Source: Campylobacteraceae bacterium (GTDB lineage Bacteria > Campylobacterota > Campylobacteria > Campylobacterales > Sulfurovaceae). From it: a stretch of 14,374 bases of DNA. Below the pieces are notes generated by a model, which was given only the letters and a program-made list of their open reading frames with translations, was not told where the DNA came from and did no database searches. The DNA is taken from NCBI GenBank assembly GCA_027066355.1, contig JAMONW010000007.1, positions 1 through 14,374 of the forward strand. The letters run 5' to 3'. Every line of letters begins with the position of its first letter. Position 1 is the first letter of the stretch. The translations under genes were made by a program, and so were the position numbers. Shown in pieces: positions 1-6,248 of the stretch.

Positions 1-126
1 ATACATTATAAATTATTAAAAAATGGAAAGATAGAGATAGAGTTAAACTTAAAGCCAAATGAGCATAAAAGTATTGAAGTTATGTTTGAATTATCTTATG
101 ACAAAGATTTAAAGGTTAGTTATTAG
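1..126 (+). CDS. C-terminal fragment of a protein, possibly DUF4139 family
   Basis: A reading frame open from the first base of the window runs for 41 codons to a TAG at 124-126. It has no upstream start inside the window, so it is the 3' end of a gene beginning to the left. The visible tail includes LNLKPNEHKSIEVMFELSYD and ends in KVSY. The pattern (a Gly-Lys turn, a strand, LKPNE/K, then an alternating beta strand ending in a Y-x-KD motif) resembles the C-terminal beta-sandwich edge of DUF4139 (mucoidy-inhibitor-A-like) proteins, which commonly end in an LKPGEKKT...YPKD motif. That family call is recalled from memory and rests on about 40 residues. The gene converges on dnaE, with only 29 bases between the two stop codons. 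It could equally be another beta-sandwich protein that ends the same way. Confidence 0.6.
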   Translation: MHYKLLKNGKIEIELNLKPNEHKSIEVMFELSYDKDLKVSY

Positions 127-178
127 CCTAAATAAAAAAGGAGCTTGAGGTGCAATTAACTTGCCTCTTCTAGGCTAA
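123..178 (-). terminator. Nested inverted repeat between convergent genes; candidate dnaE terminator
   Basis: An 8-base inverted repeat (TTAGCCTA at 123-130, TAGGCTAA at 171-178) encloses a smaller hairpin with arms GAGG..CAA (147-155) and TTGCCTC (161-167). Read on the minus strand, the inner hairpin is followed seven bases later by six Ts (the A-run at 134-139). That is the right polarity for stopping dnaE transcription. The 2-base bulge and the 7-base gap before the T-run make it imperfect. The outer arms lie at the end of the plus-strand gene (overlapping its stop codon) and inside the last dnaE codons, so the structure may serve both converging genes. Confidence 0.4.
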
Positions 179-3100
179 AGCCAAGAGCTTCTGCTTCTTT
201 TATGAAATCTTTAGATACTCTTATTTTTGATTCTATTATAACATCTGCTAATTTTGAGCGCACTTTTAGAGATAGTGGATGTGTTCCTGGATGGCGCTGG
301 GCTAGGCACATTAACTCCTCGGCAATACGACTATCTGGCATTAGATTAATTGCTATAATTATTGGTGGGGCATCTGGTTCTGGGGTGAATTTTTCCTCTT
401 TTTTAATTTTTACTTTCTCTTTGGCTGCTTTATTAAGAGATTCAATTTTTACAATAGAAGTTCTTGTAAATTCATCGGTTTTGCTAATTTTTACTTTAAA
501 TGCTATTGGTTCATTTAGGTTAAACTCTTCATTTAGCATTTTTATATGTTTTTCAAATAGCATTAACTCTATGTTTCCGTGTAAATCCATTAATGTTGCT
601 ATGCCAAATTTATTTCCTTTTTTAGAGATTTTCTCTTTTATCTCTTCTATTTTACCTACAAAAAGGGCTTCTGAGCCATCACCTAACTCATCTAACTCTG
701 AACTTAGGGTATAGTTTATTTTATCTAACTTATCTCTATATTTATCAAGTGGATGTCCAGATACATAAAAGCCAAGAGTCTCTTTTTCAAATGCTAAAAT
801 TTCAAGTGGGTCAAACTCATCTACATTATTTAACTCTATTTTAATATGAGTCATCTCTTCGCCACCACCAAATAGAGAATTTTCAGCCATTTTTCTAGCT
901 TGTGAAACCTTTTGTGATGCTTCAATTATCTCTTCTATTTGCATAATTAAAGCACGGCGACTATAGCCAAAGCTATCTAGCGCTCCAGCTTTAATAAGAG
1001 ATTCAATAACTTTTTTATTTACTTTTGAGCCATCAATACGGCTAATAAAATCACTTAAATCTTTAAATGGTTCATTGCCTCTTGATTCCAAGATAGAAGC
1101 AATTGCTACATCTCCAGCACCTTTAATTGCACCCAAACCAAATAAAATAACCTCTTTATTATCATGACTACTTGCAATAAATTTTAAATCTGAGCGATTA
1201 ATATCTGGTGGTAAAAGCTCTATACCCATATGTTTAACTTCATCAACATAGCGCACAACTTTTGTAGTGTTGTCTTTTTCAAGGGTAAGTTGTGCTGCCA
1301 TAAAGTCTGTTGGGTAGTAGCACTTTAAATAAGATGTATAAAATGTAATCATTGCATAAGCTGCAGAGTGCGATTTGTTAAATCCATATCCAGCAAATTT
1401 AACAATCAAATCAAAAAGTTCCTCTGCTTTTGCCTTATCAAAGCCTTTTTTTGCTGCACCATCTGCAAATTGGCTCTTTAATTTGTCCATCTCTTCTTTA
1501 ATCTTTTTACCCATTGCACGACGCACCAAGTCTGCACCACCAAGGCTAAAGCCACCAATTGTTTGCACAATTTGCATAACTTGCTCTTGATAAACAATTA
1601 CCCCATAAGTTGGCTCTAATATCTCTTTAAGCTCTGGGAACATATAGGTAATTTCTGCGCGTCCGTGCTTTCTATCAACAAAGTCATTAAGCATTCCTGA
1701 TTCCATAGGACCTGGACGATAGAGTGCCAACATCGCAATAATATCTTCAAAACCTGTTGGTTTAAGGCGTTTTGCCAAATCTTGCATACCAGATGATTCA
1801 ATTTGAAATAACCCCAAAGTATCACCAGTTGAAATATAGTCATAAACTTTTGGGTCATTTATATCTATCTCTTTAAAGTTAATATCAACTCCATGACGCT
1901 CTTTTACAAGCTTTAGGGCTTCATCAACTACAGTTAGGGTTTTTAAGCCCAAAAAGTCAAACTTAATTAAATCAACATCTTCAACATATTTACCATTATA
2001 TTGCGTTGCTAGAGTATTTTGTCCACTTGGTTTAAAAATAGGTGTTTTTTCCCATAATGGTTCATTGCTAATAACAACACCAGCTGCGTGAGTTCCTGCA
2101 TTTCTATTTAGCCCTTCTAGCGCTTTTGCAAACTCCCAAACTCGTGCTGCTTGTGCGTCGCTTTCTATAAGCTCTTTTATTTTTGGCTCTTTTTCATAGG
2201 CTTTTTCTAAGTTTATCCCAAGCTCATCTGGAATTAATTTTGCCATTGCATCAGCCTTGGCATATGGCATATCAAGCACTCTTGCAACATCTCGAATTAC
2301 CCCTTTTGCCAAGAGTTTACCAAAAGTTATAATTTGTGCCACATTGTAGCGCCCATATTTATTAATTACATAATCTAATATTTCTTGACGACGACTTTGA
2401 CAAAAGTCCATATCAATATCTGGCATACTTACACGCTCAGGGTTTAGAAAACGCTCAAAAAGCAAACCATAAGGCATAGGGTCAATATCTGTAATTTCAA
2501 GTGAATATGCCACCAAACTACCAGCTGCCGAACCACGCCCAGGACCAACTGGAATACCCATATTTTTAGCCTCTCGCACAAAATCCCAAACAATTAGCAT
2601 ATATCCTGGGAATTTCATATTATTAATAATATCAATTTCAACTTGTAATCTATCTCGATACTCTTGATGTTTGGACTCATCAACATACTTTAAGCGACGC
2701 TCTAGCCCCTCTCTTGCTTCATATTCAAATAATACTATATCATTTGCTAAAGAGTATTCTTTATCAGGCTCTGGCAACTCTAAAGCTCTTTTTTTAGCCC
2801 ACTCTCTTGTAAATTTAAAGTTTGGAGGTGTTGGGTTACCAAGCTTAATTTCAAGGTTACATTTATCTACAATCTCTTGGGTATTCTCTATTGCTTCTGG
2901 AATATCAGCATAAAGTTTTGCAATCTCTTGTGGTGATTTTACATAAAATTCATGCACAGAGTGGCGAAGTCTATTTGGGTCATCATATAGTTTGTTCATT
3001 GCAATACACATAAAGGCTTCATGTGCTTGGGCATCTTTTTGATAAGTATAGTGTGTATCGTTAGTTGCTACAATTTTTATGCCTGTTTCTTTTGAGATTC

Positions 3101-3704
3101 TTATAATATCGTTATCAATTCTTAGTTGGTCGCCAATGCCGTGGCGCATTATCTCTAAGTAGAAATCATCACCAAAAATCTCTTTATATTCAAGTGCAAC
3201 TTTTTTTGCCTCTTCATAACCTTTTGCACCATTTTTAATATTTCTTTCGCTTAAATTTAAGTGCCAGTTAACTTCACCTTGTAAACAAGCAGCAGAGCAA
3301 ACTAAACCCTCGCTATGCTCTTTTAAAAGTTTTTTATTTATTCTTGGGTAGTAGTAAAATCCATGAATATAGGCTTGTGAGCTTAGATACATCAAGTTTT
3401 TGTAACCAATATCGTTTTTTGCATAAAGGCATAGGTGAAAACGCTGTTTTGTGCTTTTATCATCTAAAGTATCGCTATTGTGAATATATGCTTCCATTCC
3501 TATTATTGGCTTTATACCCTCTTTTTTCATAGCATTATAAAATGTAATTGTTCCAAACATATTTCCATGGTCTGTCATTGCTACAGAGTCCATACCAAGC
3601 TCTTTTACGCGCTTTGCTAAAACATCAATTTTATTAGCACCATCAAGCAAAGAGTATTCAGTATGCAGATGTAAGTGGGTAAATTTTGGAACTTCTCTTG
3701 ACAT
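156..3704 (-). CDS. dnaE: DNA polymerase III alpha subunit (replicative polymerase)
   Basis: This is the catalytic subunit of the chromosomal replicase, 1182 residues (E. coli DnaE is 1160). Order of domains: PHP domain (about 8-270) with HLHLH at 10-14, TDHG at 44-47 and NDTHY at 215-219; palm/fingers with PGRGSAAGS near 388-396 and the catalytic motif PDIDMDF at 428-434, where Asp431 and Asp433 are the expected metal-binding pair and Asp583 in KFDFLGL the third; a helix-hairpin-helix region around 830-910; an OB fold (about 1012-1085); and a C-terminal domain of the tau-binding type. The PHP metal ligands that E. coli has lost look intact here. The start is the first ATG of the frame, preceded by AAAGG at a suitable distance. 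A TATAAT lies about 20 bases upstream. Function is certain by family; retained PHP activity is inference. Confidence 0.98.
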   Translation of the reverse strand: MSREVPKFTHLHLHTEYSLLDGANKIDVLAKRVKELGMDSVAMTDHGNMFGTITFYNAMKKEGIKPIIGMEAYIHNSDTLDDKSTKQRFHLCLYAKNDIGYKNLMYLSSQAYIHGFYYYPRINKKLLKEHSEGLVCSAACLQGEVNWHLNLSERNIKNGAKGYEEAKKVALEYKEIFGDDFYLEIMRHGIGDQLRIDNDIIRISKETGIKIVATNDTHYTYQKDAQAHEAFMCIAMNKLYDDPNRLRHSVHEFYVKSPQEIAKLYADIPEAIENTQEIVDKCNLEIKLGNPTPPNFKFTREWAKKRALELPEPDKEYSLANDIVLFEYEAREGLERRLKYVDESKHQEYRDRLQVEIDIINNMKFPGYMLIVWDFVREAKNMGIPVGPGRGSAAGSLVAYSLEITDIDPMPYGLLFERFLNPERVSMPDIDMDFCQSRRQEILDYVINKYGRYNVAQIITFGKLLAKGVIRDVARVLDMPYAKADAMAKLIPDELGINLEKAYEKEPKIKELIESDAQAARVWEFAKALEGLNRNAGTHAAGVVISNEPLWEKTPIFKPSGQNTLATQYNGKYVEDVDLIKFDFLGLKTLTVVDEALKLVKERHGVDINFKEIDINDPKVYDYISTGDTLGLFQIESSGMQDLAKRLKPTGFEDIIAMLALYRPGPMESGMLNDFVDRKHGRAEITYMFPELKEILEPTYGVIVYQEQVMQIVQTIGGFSLGGADLVRRAMGKKIKEEMDKLKSQFADGAAKKGFDKAKAEELFDLIVKFAGYGFNKSHSAAYAMITFYTSYLKCYYPTDFMAAQLTLEKDNTTKVVRYVDEVKHMGIELLPPDINRSDLKFIASSHDNKEVILFGLGAIKGAGDVAIASILESRGNEPFKDLSDFISRIDGSKVNKKVIESLIKAGALDSFGYSRRALIMQIEEIIEASQKVSQARKMAENSLFGGGEEMTHIKIELNNVDEFDPLEILAFEKETLGFYVSGHPLDKYRDKLDKINYTLSSELDELGDGSEALFVGKIEEIKEKISKKGNKFGIATLMDLHGNIELMLFEKHIKMLNEEFNLNEPIAFKVKISKTDEFTRTSIVKIESLNKAAKEKVKIKKEEKFTPEPDAPPIIIAINLMPDSRIAEELMCLAQRHPGTHPLSLKVRSKLADVIIESKIRVSKDFIKEAEALGFSLEEAS

Positions 3705-3724
3705 AAATAGCCTTTTGTTTTTAG

Positions 3725-3730
3725 ATTATA
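3725..3730 (-). promoter_or_regulatory. Candidate -10 box for dnaE
   Basis: A perfect TATAAT reads leftward about 20 bases before the dnaE ATG, giving a very short 5' leader that contains the AAAGG ribosome-binding site. No good -35 hexamer lies 16-18 bases upstream. This is common in Campylobacterota, whose main sigma factor depends weakly on the -35 region. Not tested by any promoter model. Confidence 0.45.
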
Positions 3731-3799
3731 TTATCACAAAATTGTAAAAATTGGGTTAAATTGTTGTTTATAATTAGTAGTTAGTGTTTTGGGTGGTGG

Positions 3800-3829
3800 T
3801 TTAGAGAGATCTATTTTGCTCTCTCTAAA
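3800..3829 (-). other. 10-bp stem-loop spanning the efp stop codon
   Basis: Perfect 10-base arms (TTTAGAGAGA at 3800-3809 and TCTCTCTAAA at 3820-3829) with a 10-base loop that contains the efp TAG. No T-run follows on either strand: the minus strand continues CCACCACCC. It is therefore not a standard intrinsic terminator. It may be an mRNA 3'-end stabiliser or a weak/Rho-assisted stop site between efp and dnaE. Confidence 0.5.
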
Positions 3830-4377
3830 TATTTACCTTCTACTGTATCTACCTTGATAGATTCTCCTTCTAAAATATGGAAAGGAACTTGAACAACTGC
3901 ACCACTCTCTAGTGTTGCTGGTTTTTTACCACCTTGGCTGTCGCCTTTAAAATTTGGTGGAGTTTCTACTATTTTTAAAACTACAGTTTGTGGAATCTCT
4001 ACACTTATTGCTTTGCCGTTGTGGAAAAGAACTTCTGCTTCCATACCATCTATCATAAAATCAAATGTTTCTTTACCTACTTGCTCTTTTGTTAAGCCAA
4101 TTTGGTCAAATGTTGTAGTATCCATAAATTGCAAAAATTCACCATCATCATATAGGTATTGCATTGTTTTTTGCTCTAGTTCTGGAACTTCAAATTTATC
4201 TCCAGCGTGAACAGTTTTTTCTATAACTTTGCCAGTTTGTAGATTTTTTATTTTCATTCTAACAAATGCTGCACCTTTGCCCGGTTTAACATGTAGAAAC
4301 TCAATTACTTTATAAGGGTTACCATCTAACTCTAATCTAACGCCTTTTTTAATATCACCCATACCAATTGTTGCCAT
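3811..4377 (-). CDS. efp: Translation elongation factor P
   Basis: EF-P binds between the ribosomal P and E sites and relieves stalling at consecutive prolines. The 188-residue length matches the family exactly. Three beta-barrel domains are visible: KOW-like N-terminal domain (about 3-62), central OB domain (about 67-126) and C-terminal OB domain (about 130-187) with the signature KKPATLESG and the closing motif VEGKYLERAK. The domain I loop tip reads KPGKG (31-35). Lys34 is therefore in the position that is lysylated in E. coli, and the arginine used for rhamnosylation in other bacteria is absent. No modification-enzyme gene is in this window, so modification status is unknown. The ATG is preceded by AGGAG and by its own extended -10 promoter. 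It lies between the efflux operon and dnaE and is probably transcribed separately from the former. Confidence 0.98.
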   Translation of the reverse strand: MATIGMGDIKKGVRLELDGNPYKVIEFLHVKPGKGAAFVRMKIKNLQTGKVIEKTVHAGDKFEVPELEQKTMQYLYDDGEFLQFMDTTTFDQIGLTKEQVGKETFDFMIDGMEAEVLFHNGKAISVEIPQTVVLKIVETPPNFKGDSQGGKKPATLESGAVVQVPFHILEGESIKVDTVEGKYLERAK

Positions 4378-4404
4378 TAAAATCTCCTAAAAAAAATTGA
4401 ATAG

Positions 4405-4413
4405 ATTTTACCA
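4405..4413 (-). promoter_or_regulatory. Extended -10 promoter for efp
   Basis: Read leftward the sequence is TGGTAAAAT, fitting the TGnTAnnAT extended -10 pattern, about 28 bases before the efp ATG. The position 17 bases further upstream (ATTACT) is a poor -35, as expected when an extended -10 is used. The short leader contains AGGAG close to the ATG. Inference from motif match only. Confidence 0.5.
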
Positions 4414-4432
4414 TAATAGAGCTTTTTAGTAA

Positions 4433-4450
4433 TTGATAATTGATAATTGA
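4433..4450. repeat. Short tandem repeat of TTGATAA (about 2.6 copies)
   Basis: TTGATAA at 4433-4439 and 4440-4446 followed by TTGA at 4447-4450, just upstream of the efp promoter; a related GGATAA follows a few bases later. It is too short to call a functional element; it may be replication slippage in AT-rich intergenic DNA. Confidence 0.4.
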
Positions 4451-4482
4451 GAATGGATAATTTTGGAATATTTAATTTTATA

Positions 4483-4501
4483 CAGACACACTAAGTGTCT
4501 G
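4483..4501 (-). terminator. Stem-loop after the efflux operon; weak terminator candidate
   Basis: Seven-base perfect arms CAGACAC / GTGTCTG with a 5-base loop lie six bases after the stop codon of the last efflux gene. On the minus strand the stem is followed by TATAAAATT rather than a T-run, so intrinsic termination would be weak. On the plus strand it is followed by TTTT, but no plus-strand gene reads into it. Position immediately after the operon argues for a 3'-end role. Confidence 0.45.
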
Positions 4502-4506
4502 TTTTG

Positions 4507-6234
4507 TTATCTTGTAATTGAAATATCATTAGGGTCGTGATGAATTGGGTTTTCATCATCAATATCCATAGCTTTTGAGTTATCCATTAAAACTGGCACA
4601 AAAATTAATGAAACAAATACTGCTGCAACTGTTCCAGAGATTAAAGCAACTCCTAGCCCTCCAAATACTGGATCACTAGCAAGTAGGGCAGAACCCAAAA
4701 TTATTGCAACTGCTGTTAGGGCAATTGGTTTTGCTCTGGTTGCTGAAGCTGTTGCAATTGCTCTTTTTTTCTCCATACCTTTTGCTTCCATTAAAGATTT
4801 TGCAAAATCTATTAGAAGCAAAGAGTTTCTTGAGCTAATACCCATTAGCGCAATAAATCCAATTAGAGATGTTGCTGTTAAGAAGAAGGTATCTGTTGTA
4901 ACTAAATCTGCTACCCAGTGTCCTACAATTACACCAATAATTGATAAGAAGCTACCAGCTAATACAATTCCACTTAGTGCGAAGCTTTTATAATAAACCA
5001 CTAGTAGTAAGAAAATTAAAATTAAAGCCCCAATAAATGCAGCACCTAAATCACGGAATGTATCAAGAGTTACTTTCATCTCTCCATCCCATCTAAGCAG
5101 ATACTTTTTGCCTGTTTTTGGGTCGGTTAAGTGTAAATCAAACATATATGTTGATATACCTGGCTCTTTTTCTACTTTGTATCCAAGTTTTTTAAAGTGT
5201 TTTATCATATCATCTCTTGCAGCAAGTAGAGGATATACTTGTGATTCATTATCAGTTTCTGCAATAACATTTATCATTCTTCTTAAATCTTTATGCATAA
5301 TCATAGGTTTTGCATTAACCTCTTTAATATCTACAACTTCTGTTAAAGATACTAGCATACCTTTTTTATTCATTAAGTTCATAGAGCTAAGTTTGTTTTT
5401 AAGTGCTTCTAATGAGCGTGTATCAAATCTTTTGCTATTTGGCTCTAGTGTTAAGAATATTCCTATCTGTCCAGCTTCATTTTTTGAGTTTTTGTGTGCT
5501 ACAACCATACCCTCAAATGCAAGATAAATTATTTTATTAACTTGCTCTACACTAAGACCACTTCTAGCAATTTTATCTTTATTTGGAATTAGCTCATATT
5601 TTTTGTATGGGTCATCACTCATAATATCAACATCAACAACTTTTTTAGTTCTTTTTAAAACTTTTGCAACTTCGTGTGATAACTCTTGTAGTTTATTTAA
5701 GTCATCTCCAGTTACCTCTACAACAATTGATGCAAGAGTTGGAGGACCAGCTGGTTGCTCAATTAATTTAATTACAGTTCCTTTTACAAGTGGCTCACAA
5801 GATGCTTTAATTGTTGGTCTTAAGCGACTAACCATAACAAAAGATTTCTCTTTTCTAGTATGTTTATTTGTTAAATTTACTGCAATTTCAGCTACATTTT
5901 CACTATTTTTCATACCAGCACCTTTTACAAGACCAGCATAATCAAGCGGAATTCCATCTCCTACATAAAGCTCCATATCTGTAATCTCTTTCTCTTTTTT
6001 AAGAATATCAATTACACACTGAGATACCTTTTTGGTTTGCTCTTTTGAGCTACCAGTTGGAGTATCAACATACACAGAAAATGTATTAGCACTTTTACCT
6101 GGTAGCATTCTTGCTTTTACTAAATCTGCTGGTATCATAAGCACAGAAAGCACAAGTGCTACAAGAGTTAATACAATTACTAAGAATTTTTTAGTTTTTG
6201 AGTTTAGAATATTATATACTAATTTTTCTAACAT
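4507..6234 (-). CDS. RND efflux permease, C-terminal half (TM7-TM12)
   Basis: 575 residues equivalent to the second internal repeat of a full-length RND (AcrB-like) permease. TM7 lies at about 17-34, followed by a large periplasmic porter/docking region (about 45-390), then TM8-TM12 (about 396-415, 420-444, 452-474, 500-518, 526-548). Recognisable motifs are LMGISSRNSLLLIDFA in TM10 and TRAKPIALT in TM11. Against AcrB, Arg469 takes the place of Lys940, while Arg500 and Thr507 correspond to Arg971 and Thr978 of the proton relay. It contains no TM1-TM6, so it must pair with the preceding gene. The ATG overlaps that gene's TAA stop as TAATG, with AAGGAGAG six bases upstream, giving tight translational coupling. 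It is the last gene of the operon. The substrate is unknown. Confidence 0.9.
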   Translation of the reverse strand: MLEKLVYNILNSKTKKFLVIVLTLVALVLSVLMIPADLVKARMLPGKSANTFSVYVDTPTGSSKEQTKKVSQCVIDILKKEKEITDMELYVGDGIPLDYAGLVKGAGMKNSENVAEIAVNLTNKHTRKEKSFVMVSRLRPTIKASCEPLVKGTVIKLIEQPAGPPTLASIVVEVTGDDLNKLQELSHEVAKVLKRTKKVVDVDIMSDDPYKKYELIPNKDKIARSGLSVEQVNKIIYLAFEGMVVAHKNSKNEAGQIGIFLTLEPNSKRFDTRSLEALKNKLSSMNLMNKKGMLVSLTEVVDIKEVNAKPMIMHKDLRRMINVIAETDNESQVYPLLAARDDMIKHFKKLGYKVEKEPGISTYMFDLHLTDPKTGKKYLLRWDGEMKVTLDTFRDLGAAFIGALILIFLLLVVYYKSFALSGIVLAGSFLSIIGVIVGHWVADLVTTDTFFLTATSLIGFIALMGISSRNSLLLIDFAKSLMEAKGMEKKRAIATASATRAKPIALTAVAIILGSALLASDPVFGGLGVALISGTVAAVFVSLIFVPVLMDNSKAMDIDDENPIHHDPNDISITR

Positions 6235-6248
6235 TATTTACTCTCCTT
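6232..6248 (-). promoter_or_regulatory. Shine-Dalgarno and TAATG coupling site joining the RND halves
   Basis: AAGGAGAG (6248 to 6241) lies inside the last codons of the upstream half. Six bases later TAATG carries the stop of the first protein and the start of the second, sharing one A. The strong ribosome-binding site shows that the second half is meant to be translated on its own. The two frames are offset by -1 and no slippery heptamer is visible, so a fused frameshift product is unlikely. Confidence 0.8.

Noticed and set aside
202..714. Plus-strand reading frame of 170 codons inside dnaE
   Set aside because: It lies wholly antisense to a conserved part of dnaE, has no ribosome-binding site and looks like low-complexity shadow translation. 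The same applies to the other plus-strand frames over dnaE, efp, the RND genes, serA, rpsA and ispH.
1616..1858. Minus-strand 80-codon frame inside dnaE
   Set aside because: It is out of frame with dnaE but on the same strand, and sits over a region where dnaE motifs are fully conserved; no separate initiation signal.
4483..4501. Plus-strand terminator with TTTT tail
   Set aside because: There is no plus-strand gene to the left that would read into it; the neighbouring genes are all minus-strand, so it was listed only as a weak 3' stem-loop of the efflux operon.
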